Shown: piece after piece, positions 41,391-51,192 of the stretch
Numbering within the stretch: the first letter of the stretch is position 1
How the letters are laid out: each line of letters starts with the position of its first letter
Assembly (NCBI RefSeq): GCF_003149145.1
Contig: NZ_QGDQ01000005.1
Coordinates: 62,001 to 126,000, forward strand
Origin: Quadrisphaera granulorum
GTDB taxonomy: Bacteria > Actinomycetota > Actinomycetes > Actinomycetales > Quadrisphaeraceae
Length of the DNA: 64,000 nucleotides
Direction of reading: 5' to 3'
Translations under genes and position numbers: made by a program
The notes under the pieces: model-generated
Told to the model about the DNA's origin: nothing
Databases searched by the model: none
What the model saw: only the letters and a program-made list of their open reading frames with translations

Positions 41391-41732
41391 ATGACCAAAC
41401 TACGAGCCGTACCGGTCGCGGCGGTCCGCGGAGCTGCCGTCGTGGATTCGGCCCCCGCGGAGGCCGAGGAGCGCGTCGAGGCGCTCGACGGTGAGGTCGC
41501 CAAGCCGTGGGTCACCATCGTCTGGAACGACCCGGTGAACCTGATGTCCTACGTCACCTACGTGTTCCAGACGTATTTCGGGCATTCGAAGGAGAAGGCG
41601 GAGAAGCTCATGCGGGACGTGCACGAGGCGGGGCGCGCCGTCGTCTCCTCCGGCACCCGCGAGGAGATGGAGCGCGACACCGAGGCCATGCACGGGTACG
41701 GCCTGTGGGCGACGTTCGCAAAGGACAACTGA
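41391..41732 (+). CDS. clpS: ATP-dependent Clp protease adaptor ClpS
   Basis: 113 residues. After about 40 variable residues comes the ClpS core: [21 protein letters not shown] (N-degron pocket Asn-Asp and Met), then [31 protein letters not shown]. It hands N-end-rule substrates to ClpC/ClpA. The start is not certain: ATG 41391, GTG 41388 next to it, or ATG 41352 are all in frame; no ribosome binding site decides. Followed one base later by the DUF2017 gene, its usual partner. Confidence 0.93.
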   Translation: MTKLRAVPVAAVRGAAVVDSAPAEAEERVEALDGEVAKPWVTIVWNDPVNLMSYVTYVFQTYFGHSKEKAEKLMRDVHEAGRAVVSSGTREEMERDTEAMHGYGLWATFAKDN

Positions 41733-41733
41733 C

Positions 41734-42300
41734 GTGGCCCGCCGCTTCGAGAGCGCCCGCCGCGGGGTGACCGCCACCCTCGACGACGACGAGCGCGCCC
41801 TCCTCGGAGGCCTGCTCGCAGAGGTCTCCGAGCTCCTGGACGACGGGTCCGTCCCCTCCACCGACCCGCTGGAGGCCCTGGTGGGCGCGGGCGGGCCGAC
41901 CACACCCCCGGCTGACCCGGCGGTGGCGCGGCTGCTGCCGCAGGGCGCCAAGGACGATCCCGACGCCGCACGGGAGTTCCGCCGCCTCACCGAGAAGGGG
42001 CTGCGGGCACGCAAGCGCGAGACCCTCGAGCGGGCCCGCGCCACGCTGGAGCGCCCCGGCGCCCTCGTGCTGGACGCCGAGGAGGCCCACGCCTGGCTGG
42101 TCTCCCTCACCGACGTGCGCCTCGTGCTGGCGGAGCGGCTCGGGCTGCGCACCGACGAAGACGCCGACGCCGTCCTCGCCGAAGCGGCGACCAGCACCCC
42201 GGAAGACCCGCGCGTGTGGATGGCGTCGGTGTACGACTTCCTCACCTGGCTCCAGGAGTCGCTCGTCGCCGCGCTGATGGAGCGGCAGGGGCGGCGCTGA
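41734..42300 (+). CDS. DUF2017 family protein
   Basis: 188 residues, soluble and rich in Glu, Arg and Leu. Typical family parts are FESARRGVTATLDDDERALLGGLL at the start, LLPQGAKDDPDAAREFRRLTEKGLRARK in the middle and VWMASVYDFLTWLQESLV near the end. Function unknown; the family always follows clpS in actinobacteria (Rv1332 position), which hints at a link with protein degradation, by context only. It starts one base after clpS ends and is surely in its operon. Confidence 0.92.
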   Translation: MARRFESARRGVTATLDDDERALLGGLLAEVSELLDDGSVPSTDPLEALVGAGGPTTPPADPAVARLLPQGAKDDPDAAREFRRLTEKGLRARKRETLERARATLERPGALVLDAEEAHAWLVSLTDVRLVLAERLGLRTDEDADAVLAEAATSTPEDPRVWMASVYDFLTWLQESLVAALMERQGRR

Positions 42301-42353
42301 CGTTGTCCCTTCACGGATGCCGTCCCCGGACGACGCCGCCTCTCAACAGGGCC

Positions 42354-42359
42354 TAGCCT
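42354..42359 (+). promoter_or_regulatory. -10 box (TAGCCT) for murI
   Basis: TAGCCT ends seven bases before GTG 42367; there is no Shine-Dalgarno sequence. Confidence 0.6.
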
Positions 42360-42366
42360 GGCGCTC

Positions 42367-43227
42367 GTGGCTGACGCCCCGATCGGGATCTTCGACTCCG
42401 GCGTCGGCGGGCTCACCGTGGCGCGCGCTGTCCTCGACCAGCTGCCTGGTGAGGCGGTGGTCTACCTCGGTGACACGGCCCGCGCCCCGTACGGCCCCCG
42501 ACCGCTGGCGCACGTACGGGCCTACGCGCTGGAGTGCCTCGACGAGCTGGTCTCCTCCGGGGTGAAGCTGCTGGTCATCGCCTGCAACACCGCCAGCGCG
42601 GCCATGCTGCACGACGCGCGCGAGCGGTACAGCGTCCCCGTCATCGAGGTGATCCGCCCCGCGGTGCGCCGTGCGGTGGCGAGCACGCGCACGGGGCGCG
42701 TCGGGGTGATCTGCACCGCCGCGACGGCGACGTCCGGCGCGTACGCCGACGCGTTCGCCGCTGCCCCGGGGATCACGACGACGACGACGGCCTGCCCGCG
42801 CTTCGTGGACTTCGTCGAGGCGGGCGTGACGTCGGGCCCGGAGGTGGTGGAGGCTGCGCGCGAGCAGCTCGCGCCCGTCGTGGCCGCCGGCGTGGACACG
42901 CTGGTGCTGGGCTGCACCCACTACCCGCTGCTCACCGGCGTCATCTCCTACGTCATGGGTGATGGCGTCACGCTGGTCTCCAGCGCGGAGGAGACGGCCC
43001 AGGCGGTGTACCGCGAGCTGACGGCGCGTGACGCGTTGCGCCCCCGGGGCCTGCCGGAACCGGAGCACCGCTGGCTCGCCACGGGTGACCCGGAGCGGTT
43101 CGCGGTGCTGGCGCGGCGGTTCCTGGGGACGGCGGCTCCGGCGCAGCTGCACGCCGAGCGCCACCCCACGGTGCTGCACACGGGGCTGCTGCCCAAGATC
43201 ACCGCGCCTCTGGCGCGGAGGAGCTAG
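42367..43227 (+). CDS. murI: Glutamate racemase
   Basis: 286 residues. It gives D-glutamate for peptidoglycan. Seen: [18 protein letters not shown] (about 5), [13 protein letters not shown] (about 38), [12 protein letters not shown] with the first catalytic Cys (about 75) and [13 protein letters not shown] with the second (about 185). Standard length and both cysteines present, so active. Leaderless GTG start. The next gene, an MBL protein, follows as in Rv1338-Rv1339. Confidence 0.96.
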   Translation: MADAPIGIFDSGVGGLTVARAVLDQLPGEAVVYLGDTARAPYGPRPLAHVRAYALECLDELVSSGVKLLVIACNTASAAMLHDARERYSVPVIEVIRPAVRRAVASTRTGRVGVICTAATATSGAYADAFAAAPGITTTTTACPRFVDFVEAGVTSGPEVVEAAREQLAPVVAAGVDTLVLGCTHYPLLTGVISYVMGDGVTLVSSAEETAQAVYRELTARDALRPRGLPEPEHRWLATGDPERFAVLARRFLGTAAPAQLHAERHPTVLHTGLLPKITAPLARRS

Positions 43228-43282
43228 AGCGCCGCTGGCGCGTGGGCGGTAGCGCGGTCGTGACGGGAGAGGGAGGCGTGGC

Positions 43283-44095
43283 GTGAGGCTGACGGTCATC
43301 GGGTGCTCGGGGTCCGTGCCGGGGCCGGACTCGCCGTCGTCGTGCTACCTGCTGGAGGCGGAGGACCCGGCCGACCCCACAGGCAGGACCTGGCGCGTGG
43401 TGCTGGACCTCGGCAGCGGTGCCTCGGGTCCGCTGCAGCGTTACCTGCCCGGCGGTGACCTCACCACGCTCGACGGGGTGCTCCTCTCGCACCTGCACGC
43501 CGACCACTGCCTCGATACGACGGCGCTGTACGTGGCGCTGAAGTACGGACCGGCCGCCTACCGCGGGCAGCCTGTGCCTCCCGTGCCGCTGTGGGCGCCG
43601 GCGGACGCGCCGGGGCGCCTGGCCCGTGCGTACGACCTTCCCGCCGACGGCCCGGGGATGACGGAGCAGTTCACCTTCGGTGCCTGGACCGACGGGGTGC
43701 CGGTCCGTGTGGGTCCGTTCACCGTGGAGCCCTCGCTCGTGGCGCATCCGGTGGAGGCGTACGGCCTGCGCATCACCGGTCCCTCCGACGGCGGCGGCAC
43801 GGCCGTACTCGCCTACACCGGCGACACCGACGAGTGCCCCGCCCTGGACCACCTCGCGGCCGACGTCGACCTGTTCCTCACGGAGGCGACCTTCACCGAC
43901 GACGTCGTCGTCGAGCCGGGGGTGCACCTGTCGGGCGTGCGCGCCGGGGTCGCTGCGGCGCGGGCCGGTGCTCGGTCGGTGCTGGTGACGCACCTGCCGC
44001 CGTGGGCCGACGCGCCCGCGGTGCTCGCGGAGGTCCGCTCCCGCTACGACGGCCCCGCCGAGCTCGCGCGCCCGGGCACCACGCACACCCTCTGA
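43283..44095 (+). CDS. MBL-fold phosphodiesterase, Rv1339 type (likely cAMP phosphodiesterase)
   Basis: 270 residues, metallo-beta-lactamase fold. Metal ligands: HLHADHCLD (about 72-80), a His in SLVAHPVEAYGL (about 155), Asp in YTGDTDEC (about 178) and His in VTHLPPWAD (about 236). M. tuberculosis Rv1339, between murI and rph, has been described as an atypical class II cAMP phosphodiesterase; position and motifs here agree, so the same role is inferred. A tRNase Z-like activity was the older idea. GTG start with a G-rich ribosome binding stretch about ten bases upstream. Confidence 0.85.
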   Translation: MRLTVIGCSGSVPGPDSPSSCYLLEAEDPADPTGRTWRVVLDLGSGASGPLQRYLPGGDLTTLDGVLLSHLHADHCLDTTALYVALKYGPAAYRGQPVPPVPLWAPADAPGRLARAYDLPADGPGMTEQFTFGAWTDGVPVRVGPFTVEPSLVAHPVEAYGLRITGPSDGGGTAVLAYTGDTDECPALDHLAADVDLFLTEATFTDDVVVEPGVHLSGVRAGVAAARAGARSVLVTHLPPWADAPAVLAEVRSRYDGPAELARPGTTHTL

Positions 44096-44121
44096 TCGCC
44101 CTGCCCCGCCCCGCCCCTTCT

Positions 44122-44184
44122 CGCACTTTCCGGGGCAAGTGCGGTTCCCGGCGCCTCTATGTCGCACTTTCCGCGGCAAGTGCG
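44122..44184. repeat. Palindromic 22-mer repeat, locus 2 (two direct copies)
   Basis: CGCACTT-N8-AAGTGCG at 44122-44143 and 44163-44184, same orientation, differing only inside the loop. They lie between the convergent MBL and response regulator genes. Confidence 0.85.
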
Positions 44185-44203
44185 CTGGGGGCCGGAGGGA
44201 CGG

Positions 44204-44839
44204 TCAGTGCTGGGAGGCCAGCCATGTCAGGACAGCCAGCACGCGCACGTTGTCGTCGCTGCCCGGCTCCAGCCCGAGCTTGCTGAACACCGAGCGCAGG
44301 TGGGCGTCGACGGTCCTCACGGCGATGCACAGATCGGCGGCCACTCCGGCGTTGCTCCGCCCCGCCGCCACGCGCGCCAGTACTTCCGCCTCGCGCTCGG
44401 TGAGCACCCCTGCCGCAGGCGCGGTCGAGCGCTCGAGGACCGCCGGGTCCAGCACCGTCGCGCCCGCGCCGACTGCCTCCACCTGGGCCAGGAACGCCTC
44501 GGTCTCCATCACCGAGTCCTTCAGCACGAAGCCGAGCGCGCGCGGGTGGCCCGCGGTGAGCAGCGCCACGACGCCCGGGTCGACCTGCTGGGTGAGGACG
44601 ACGGTGGCTAGCTCCGGCAGGCGCTCCCGCAGGAAGGCCACCGCCCGCGCGCCGTCGTCGACCATCCGCGGGGGCATCCGCACGTCCGCGAGCACGAGGT
44701 CGGGCCGGGTGCTGTTGACTGCCTCCACGAGCGCCACCGCGTCACCGACGGCCGCCGTCACCCGGTGACCGCCCTCGGTGAGCAGCCTCACGAGCCCGTC
44801 GCGCAGGAGCACCTGGTCTTCCGCGATCACGACCCGCAC
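44204..44839 (-). CDS. NarL/LuxR family response regulator
   Basis: 211 residues. Receiver domain 1-120: VIAEDQ (acidic pair), phosphorylated Asp52 in LADVRMP, Thr in VVLTQQ and Lys in FVLKDS. Output domain about 145-205: LTEREAEVLARVAAGRSNAGVAADLCIAVRTVDAHLRSVFSKLGL, the LuxR helix-turn-helix. Its start overlaps the kinase gene end by 13 bases, so the two form a two-component pair. The last residues WLASQH stop just before the repeat element. Confidence 0.93.
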   Translation of the reverse strand: MRVVIAEDQVLLRDGLVRLLTEGGHRVTAAVGDAVALVEAVNSTRPDLVLADVRMPPRMVDDGARAVAFLRERLPELATVVLTQQVDPGVVALLTAGHPRALGFVLKDSVMETEAFLAQVEAVGAGATVLDPAVLERSTAPAAGVLTEREAEVLARVAAGRSNAGVAADLCIAVRTVDAHLRSVFSKLGLEPGSDDNVRVLAVLTWLASQH

Positions 44840-46785
44840 GGCAGCACCGCCTCCACGACCGTCCCGCGTGCCCGCTCGGGCCCGCTGCCGTCCCTGACGA
44901 CGAGCAGCCCGTCCGCGGAGCGCACCCGTTCGGCCAGCCCCCGCAGCCCCGAGCCGGTGCGCGGGTCGGCGCCGCCCGTGCCGTCGTCGTCGACGGTCAC
45001 CACGACCCGTCCGCCGCTCGGCTCGCTCACGCGCACCACCACCCTGGAGGCCTGCGCGTGCTTGAGCGCGTTGGCGACGGCCTCGCTCACCACGAAGTAG
45101 GCGGTCGCCTCCGCCGGCGCGGCCAGGCGGGTGGCGGGCACGTCGAGGACGACGGCCGGTCGCTCCTCGACCCGCGTGCGCAGCTGCCCGAACAACGACG
45201 TCAGCGCCGGGCCGAGGCCTTGCTCCACCAGCAGCTGCGGCAGCCTGTCGTCGGCGACGGCGCGGACGTCGTCCACCGCGCGGCGCAGCACGTCCACCGC
45301 CTGCTCGAGCAGCAGCCGGGACGTCGGGTCGTCCACGTCGCGGCTCGACAGCTGCAGGTGCAGCGCCAGCCCGAGCAGCCGGCCCTGGAGGCCGTCGTGG
45401 AGGTCCTGGCTGAGCCGGCGCCGCTCCAGGCTCGCTGCCAGCCGCGCCAGCTGGTCGGCCTGGTCCAGCTGCGCCTCGAGCACCGCTGGCCGCAGGAGGT
45501 CGCTGCAGTCGCCGAGACGCCGCAGCCGCGCCCGCGCTGCCGGTGAGCTGCTGAGCACGACGACGGCGGGGGCGCCCGCGCTGTGCGCCAGCACCACGCC
45601 GTCGCCGTCGTCGTCCTCGTCCTCTGCGGTGTGCGGAGCGTCAGCGGTGGGGTAGCGCACGGCGAGGTTGGGGTCGCCCACCACCCGACGCAGAACCCGC
45701 TCCAGCGAGCGCCGCTGCTCTCCGCCGGTGTCGGCCGCCAGCTCGTGGCGCAGCTCTGCTGCCGGGTCCACCACCCGCGCCACCCACCCGTGCCAGCGCA
45801 GCCACGGGAGGCCGAGGGCCGCGACCGCTGCTCCTCCGACGACGACGGCCCACCCTGTGGGCAGGTCCCTCGACACCGCCAGGGCCAGCCAAGCGAACAC
45901 CACAGCGCCGACCAGCCCCAACAGCAGGTCCAGCACCCCGACGACCACCCGCGTCCGCACCAGCGCGTCACGGGCCTGCACCGCCCCGACCGAGAGCACC
46001 GCCGAGGCGAGGACGCCGCCACTGAAGCCGAGGTAGAGAAGGGTGATCGTCGTGTCGTCCGCACCGAGCGCGGCCCCCACCGCCCCGAGCACCCAGCAGG
46101 CGGTGATCACCAGCACGGGCGCCAGCGCCGCGACCGCAGCGACGACGGCGCGCCGCCGGACCTCCCCGGCGGTGCCGCGCACCGCCGCCCACGTCACCAC
46201 CGACGGGACGGCGAAGGACGACACCCACAGCAGTGACCCGGCGACGCCTGCCGCGGCAGCGCCCGGCCCTCCGCGCAAGCCGTACCCCGAGAGCCCGTTG
46301 CTGGCCACGACGAGGGCGAGCACGAGGAGCACGCCCGTCCCGGTCCGCGTCCCACGCCGGGGCGAGCGTGTGCCGATCGCCGGAGTGTTGGTCACGGCGC
46401 CGCTGGCGACGACGGGCAGCAGCTGGAAGAGCACCAGCGGCACGACGTGGCCGCCCATCGCCAGCACCTCGAGCACGCCTGCTGCACCGGGACCTCCGAG
46501 GCCGGCCCCCCACAGCGACAGCGACGTGGGGTAGAGCAGGACCGCCGCACCGAGCACCCCGGTGAGCTGTGCCGTGGTCCGCGGCACCGGTGGGTCGCGC
46601 AGTGGCCTCCAGGCGGCGACCAGCAGCACCGCGACACCGCTGGCCACCATCGCAGCCCGCGCGACGAGGCCGACGTGCAGCTCGTCCTGGCGCCACGGCA
46701 GCGCCATGGCGATGCCGGCGGCCGCTGCACCGACCCCGGCGACGATGGGCCACCCCCACCGCCATCCACGGACCGCAGGACCCAT
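44827..46785 (-). CDS. Membrane sensor histidine kinase (HisKA_3 type)
   Basis: 652 residues. About ten membrane segments fill residues 1-345; then a linker with an acidic run (EDEDDDGDG, about 400). The dimerisation/phosphoacceptor motif is [22 protein letters not shown] (about 460-480, His in LHDG). The ATPase domain has [15 protein letters not shown] (N box, about 580), DDDGTGG and [11 protein letters not shown] (G boxes). It should phosphorylate the adjoining NarL-type regulator. ATG 46785 follows a CAGCAT box by six bases. The many-helix sensor suggests a membrane-embedded or lipid signal; unknown. A divergent membrane protein gene may be the target. Confidence 0.9.
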   Translation of the reverse strand: MGPAVRGWRWGWPIVAGVGAAAAGIAMALPWRQDELHVGLVARAAMVASGVAVLLVAAWRPLRDPPVPRTTAQLTGVLGAAVLLYPTSLSLWGAGLGGPGAAGVLEVLAMGGHVVPLVLFQLLPVVASGAVTNTPAIGTRSPRRGTRTGTGVLLVLALVVASNGLSGYGLRGGPGAAAAGVAGSLLWVSSFAVPSVVTWAAVRGTAGEVRRRAVVAAVAALAPVLVITACWVLGAVGAALGADDTTITLLYLGFSGGVLASAVLSVGAVQARDALVRTRVVVGVLDLLLGLVGAVVFAWLALAVSRDLPTGWAVVVGGAAVAALGLPWLRWHGWVARVVDPAAELRHELAADTGGEQRRSLERVLRRVVGDPNLAVRYPTADAPHTAEDEDDDGDGVVLAHSAGAPAVVVLSSSPAARARLRRLGDCSDLLRPAVLEAQLDQADQLARLAASLERRRLSQDLHDGLQGRLLGLALHLQLSSRDVDDPTSRLLLEQAVDVLRRAVDDVRAVADDRLPQLLVEQGLGPALTSLFGQLRTRVEERPAVVLDVPATRLAAPAEATAYFVVSEAVANALKHAQASRVVVRVSEPSGGRVVVTVDDDGTGGADPRTGSGLRGLAERVRSADGLLVVRDGSGPERARGTVVEAVLPCGS

Positions 46786-46791
46786 CCGTCC

Positions 46792-46797
46792 ATGCTG
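46792..46797 (-). promoter_or_regulatory. -10 box (CAGCAT) for the kinase-regulator operon
   Basis: On the minus strand CAGCAT ends six bases before ATG 46785. The divergent gene at 46872 has its own box 63 bases away, so a shared regulatory region of about 90 bases exists. Confidence 0.45.
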
Positions 46798-46859
46798 GCG
46801 CAGCCCGTGGCCTGCGGGAATAGGCGATCGCACCGATGCCGGGGCGGCACCGGGGTCCC

Positions 46860-46865
46860 TAGCGT
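46860..46865 (+). promoter_or_regulatory. -10 box (TAGCGT) for the gene at 46872
   Basis: TAGCGT ends six bases before ATG 46872, so leaderless. Confidence 0.6.
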
Positions 46866-46871
46866 CCGGCC

Positions 46872-47591
46872 ATGACCACAGACTCGGCACAGACCGGCAC
46901 CACCCCACCTGCCCTGGCGCCGCGAGCACGCTCGCCCATCCCCGGGGGGCTGCTCGTCGCCGTCGCGGGGGCGGTGCTGCTCACGGTCACCAACGCCCTC
47001 GTGAACTTCGGCGCGTACTCCCGGGCGACGACCACCGCCGACGTCATCACCTCCATGGGGGAGCACCAGGGGCTCTACGAGGTGACCATCGCCGTCGGAC
47101 TCGTTTCGGTGGTCCTGCTCGTGCCGGGGATCTGGGCGGTGGGTGCCGTCCTGGCCGTCCGCACCCCTGTCCTGGCGGGGATCGGGGCGTGGCTCGGGGC
47201 CACCGGCTACCTGCTCTCGACGGTGCTGTCGCTGGAGTCTGCCGCCGCGCTCGGCGTGGCGCGGGCTGTGTTGGAGGACGGCGCCGACCCCGCCGCGTAC
47301 GTCGCCGGTGTCGACCAGTACGCGCCCGTGGCCATGATCGGCGTCTACACGCTCTTCGGGCTGGGAGGGCTGTTCGGATTCGTCGTCCTGGGCGTCGCGG
47401 TGCTGAGGCAGGCGGGCAGCCGCGGCCCGCTGCCCCGGTGGGCCGGGTGGGCGCTGATCCTGTCGGCGCCGGTGCGGATGGGTGGGCTCATCTTCGGGGT
47501 GGCTGCCGGGCCGCCGCTGGCGTCGCTGCTCATCACGGCGGCCCTGCTCGCGATCCTCCTGGCAGCCCGCCGTCCTGCCGTCAGTCGCTGA
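46872..47591 (+). CDS. Multi-pass membrane protein, DUF4386-like
   Basis: 239 residues with six or so membrane segments ([19 protein letters not shown] about 25; [21 protein letters not shown] about 75; [74 protein letters not shown]). The general layout resembles DUF4386 proteins, but this is not firm. Divergent from the histidine kinase, a common place for a target of the two-component system. Function unknown. Confidence 0.7.
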   Translation: MTTDSAQTGTTPPALAPRARSPIPGGLLVAVAGAVLLTVTNALVNFGAYSRATTTADVITSMGEHQGLYEVTIAVGLVSVVLLVPGIWAVGAVLAVRTPVLAGIGAWLGATGYLLSTVLSLESAAALGVARAVLEDGADPAAYVAGVDQYAPVAMIGVYTLFGLGGLFGFVVLGVAVLRQAGSRGPLPRWAGWALILSAPVRMGGLIFGVAAGPPLASLLITAALLAILLAARRPAVSR

Positions 47592-47609
47592 CACGGCCCC
47601 CGCCTCTGT

Positions 47610-47631
47610 CGCACTTTCCGCGGCAAGTGCA
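47610..47631 (+). repeat. Palindromic 22-mer repeat, locus 3 (single copy)
   Basis: CGCACTT-N8-AAGTGC followed by A instead of G. It lies 18 bases after the membrane-protein stop and ahead of the rph promoter. Confidence 0.8.
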
Positions 47632-47661
47632 GGAGGGGGAGGGGGCGTCGGAGGCGGGTCC

Positions 47662-47667
47662 TAGGCT
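47662..47667 (+). promoter_or_regulatory. -10 box (TAGGCT) for rph
   Basis: TAGGCT ends seven bases before ATG 47675; leaderless start expected. Confidence 0.6.
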
Positions 47668-47674
47668 CGGCGGC

Positions 47675-48402
<728 letters not shown>

Positions 48403-48406
<4 letters not shown>

Positions 48407-49068
48407 GCGACCTTGGGAGTGGCCAGGTGAACCAGCCGGTCCGAGTGGTGCTCGCCACCCGCAACGCCCACAAGGTGGGGGAGCTGCGCGCCATCCTCGC
48501 CCCTCACCTGCCCGACGACGTCGTCGTCGAGTTCCTGGCCGTGGGAGACCCGTCGCTGCCGGACGTGCCCGAGGTCGCCGAGACGGAGGTGACCTTCGCC
48601 GGCAACGCCCTCCTCAAGGCCCGCGCGGTCGCCGCTGCCACCGGCCTGCTCGCTATTGCCGACGACTCGGGCATCGCCGTCGACGTCCTCGGTGGGGCCC
48701 CAGGGATCTTCTCGGCGCGCTGGTCGGGCCGTCACGGCGACGACGCCGCCAACCTGGCCCTGCTCCTGGCGCAGGTGGCCGACGTCCCCGACGAGCACCG
48801 CGGAGCCGCCTTCGTGTGCGCCGCCGCGCTGGTCACCCCCGACGGCCACGAGCACGTGGAGCTGGGCGAGCTGCGCGGCACCCTGGCGCGCGAGCCCCGC
48901 GGCGAAGGTGGCTTCGGATACGACCCGGTGCTCGTGCCGCAGGGCTCGCAGGTCAGCTGCGCGGAGTTGACGCCGCAGGAGAAGGACGCGGTCAGCCACC
49001 GCGGTCAGGCGTTCCGGGCGCTCGCGCCGCACCTCGTCGCCCGCGTCCGGGGGCACGGCCTGCCCTGA
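48403..49068 (+). CDS. rdgB: XTP/dITP diphosphatase (non-canonical purine NTP pyrophosphatase)
   Basis: 221 residues. It clears ITP, dITP and XTP. Seen: [17 protein letters not shown] (about 15), [16 protein letters not shown] (about 58), [22 protein letters not shown] (about 85) and C-terminal GGFGYDPVL (about 165) and [12 protein letters not shown]. All motifs of the HAM1/RdgB family are in place. GTG 48403 overlaps the rph stop; GTG 48427 would shorten the leader by eight residues and is also possible. Confidence 0.95.
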
Positions 49069-49168
49069 CGGGTGCCGGTGGGCGCATCGGGCACCGGTCG
49101 GCTGGCAGGATGGCGCGGCCTCATCCGCCGCGACTGGCGCGCCACGGGGCGCCGTCGGAGGGGGCCAG

Positions 49169-50809
49169 GTGCCGGACCAGCACGGACTTCCCCTCGCGGC
49201 AGCTCCCTCGTGGGTGTCGCTCGACAGGGACGACCGCGTCGTCGCCATGAATCGGCCTGCGGAGGCGCTGTTCGGCCTGCGGCACGAGGAGGTGGTCGGC
49301 AGGTCGCTGTGGGAGATCTTCCCGTACTCGCGCGACCACGACTTCGGCCCCCGCTACGCCGAGGCCCGGCGGACCGGTGCGCCCCTCGCCTTCGAGGCGT
49401 GGGGCACCACCGTCGAGCGATGGCTCTCGGTGCACGTGGTGCCGGACGGGGAGCTGCTGCACGTCCACCTGCTCGACGTCACGGACCGCCGCCGCGCCGA
49501 GGACGCCCTGCAGGCGACCGTCCGCCGGCTGGAGCTCCTGGGCACCGTCAGCGAGCTGCTCACACGCAGGTCCGATCAGGGGATCGCCGTCGGCGAGCTG
49601 GCCCGCCTCGTCGTGCCGGAGCTGGCCGACTGGTGCACGGTCACCCTCGTGCAGACAGGCCGCCTGCGTCGGACGCTGGGCTGGGCCCACCGTGACCCGG
49701 AGCTCGACCCCGTGCTCGAGCGGTACGCCGGCTACCAGGCCGCCACCATGAGTCGCGAGGCCGCGATCGCCGTGTGCCTGCGTACGGGGCGCGAGGTCTT
49801 CGTGCCCGCTCTGCCTCCCCTGGGCGACTGGGTGGGTGACTCCGAGGCGCGTGCGCTCCTCGAGGTGCTTGCCCCAGCGTCCGTGCTGGTGGTGCCCCTC
49901 AGCTCCGGTGGCCGCACCCTCGGTGCGATGGCGCTTGTGCGCACCACGCCCGGGGTAGAACGCTCGCCCGCGGAGGTGGAGACCGCTCGCGAGGTCGCGC
50001 GGCGTGCCGGGCTGGCGCTCGACAACGCCCGTCTCTACGGCGAGCAGGCGGAGCTCAGCTCGGCTCTGCAGCGCAGCCTGCTCACGGCGCCCCCGAACCT
50101 GCCGGGCGCTGAGCTGGCCGTCCGCTACGTCAGCGCCGCCGTCGAGGCGCGCATCGGCGGCGACTGGTACGACGCGTTCCGCCAGCGAGACGGCAGCACG
50201 GCGCTCGTCATCGGCGACGTCATCGGTCACGACTCCCGCGCGGCTGCCGCGATGGGGCAGGTCCGAGGTCTGCTGCGGGGCATCGCCCACGCCACAGGGC
50301 ACCGCCCGGCCGGGGTGCTCACGGCCGTGGACGAGGCCGTCGAGGACCTGGAGCTCGCGACAACGGCCACGGCCGTGGTGGCGCGGCTCGAGCAGGACGG
50401 CGACGGCGACCGTCACGGCCACGTCACTGCGCTGATCCCCGCGCAGCGGCGCCTGGTCTGGTCGAACGCGGGACACCCGCCGCCGCTCCTGCGCCACCCG
50501 GACGGCACCGTCGTCGTGCTCGAGGACGACGAGACCGACCTGCTGCTGGGCATCGACCCTGCGACGACACGGCGCGAACACAGCACGGTGCTGGCGGCTG
50601 GCAGCACCGTGCTGCTCTACACCGACGGGCTCGTCGAGCGGCGTGGTTTGTCGCTCGACGCCGGCATCGAGCGTCTCCGCGCCACCGTGGAGGCGGTGGG
50701 CCACCTGCCGCTGGAGCAGCTGTGCGACACCGTGCTCGACCGGATGCTCCCCGAGGAGCCTGAGGACGACATCGCCGTGCTCACGCTGCGCGTGCTCGCC
50801 CACCCCTGA
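49169..50809 (+). CDS. PAS-GAF-PP2C (SpoIIE type) serine phosphatase
   Basis: 546 residues, soluble. PAS domain about 10-115 (AMNRPAEALFGLRHEEVVGRSLWEIF); GAF domain about 135-285 (DWCTVTLVQTGRLRRTLGWAH; VLVVPLSSGGRTLGAMALV); PP2C-type phosphatase about 310-540 (EARIGGDWYDAF, VIGDVIGHDSRAAAAMGQVR, WSNAGHPPPLL, LLYTDGLVERRG, EEPEDDIAVLTLRV). The metal Asp residues are present. Such proteins dephosphorylate anti-anti-sigma factors in partner-switching networks; no such partner is adjacent. GTG start with a G-rich stretch about five bases upstream. A sensor for a small ligand or redox signal is likely. Confidence 0.92.
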   Translation: MPDQHGLPLAAAPSWVSLDRDDRVVAMNRPAEALFGLRHEEVVGRSLWEIFPYSRDHDFGPRYAEARRTGAPLAFEAWGTTVERWLSVHVVPDGELLHVHLLDVTDRRRAEDALQATVRRLELLGTVSELLTRRSDQGIAVGELARLVVPELADWCTVTLVQTGRLRRTLGWAHRDPELDPVLERYAGYQAATMSREAAIAVCLRTGREVFVPALPPLGDWVGDSEARALLEVLAPASVLVVPLSSGGRTLGAMALVRTTPGVERSPAEVETAREVARRAGLALDNARLYGEQAELSSALQRSLLTAPPNLPGAELAVRYVSAAVEARIGGDWYDAFRQRDGSTALVIGDVIGHDSRAAAAMGQVRGLLRGIAHATGHRPAGVLTAVDEAVEDLELATTATAVVARLEQDGDGDRHGHVTALIPAQRRLVWSNAGHPPPLLRHPDGTVVVLEDDETDLLLGIDPATTRREHSTVLAAGSTVLLYTDGLVERRGLSLDAGIERLRATVEAVGHLPLEQLCDTVLDRMLPEEPEDDIAVLTLRVLAHP

Positions 50810-50850
50810 GCCGCAAGCACCGCTGCCTCGGCCTCACCCAGAGAGGGATC

Positions 50851-50976
50851 ATGTCCGCCGATCTCCAGCAGCCCAGCTTTCCTAATCCCCAGCCGGGCCC
50901 GGGAGGCACTGACACCCGACCTACCTCCGTGGCAGCAACCTTCCCGAAGAGATGGAGTGCTATGTGGACAGCGTGA
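50851..50976 (+). CDS. Possible 41-aa peptide
   Basis: ATG 50851 follows GAGAGGG by three bases. The chain is Pro/Gly/Thr-rich (FPNPQPGPGGTDTRP) and matches nothing known. An overlapping 13-codon frame in another phase, ATG 50952 with GAAGAG ahead, is an equal candidate. The only support is the ribosome binding site and the terminator-like hairpin downstream. The rest of the 250-base gap between the phosphatase and tRNA-Leu shows nothing else. Confidence 0.25.
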   Translation: MSADLQQPSFPNPQPGPGGTDTRPTSVAATFPKRWSAMWTA

Positions 50977-51006
50977 TGCGCCTGCCGAGCTGACACGTCA
51001 CGCCCG

Positions 51007-51046
51007 TCGGACGGCTCCCCCCGAGGTGCAGTGAGGGGCCGTCCGA
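51007..51046. terminator. Hairpin between the phosphatase region and tRNA-Leu
   Basis: TCGGACGGC (51007-51015) pairs with GCCGTCCGA (51038-51046), with CCCC/GGGG able to extend it. It lies 12 bases past the 3' end of the minus-strand tRNA-Leu and also ends the plus-strand region. Confidence 0.65.
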
Positions 51047-51058
51047 TAGTGCGTTGTC

Positions 51059-51143
51059 TGGTGCGCGAGGCGGGACTTGAACCCGCACGCCCGAAGGCAC
51101 AGGAACCTAAATCCTGCGTGGCTGCCAATTTCACCACTCGCGC
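51059..51143 (-). tRNA. tRNA-Leu (TAG)
   Basis: 85 nt with a class II long variable arm (GTGCCTTCGGGCGTGC region). The acceptor is GCGCGAG. The anticodon stem CAGGA/TCCTG holds loop TTTAGGT, giving anticodon TAG. CCA is encoded. It reads CUA/CUG codons. Confidence 0.93.
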
Positions 51144-51192
51144 TGGTCCGGCCGGGCGCTCCCGGCCAGTGATCTTCAGGTGGTTGAGCGCG

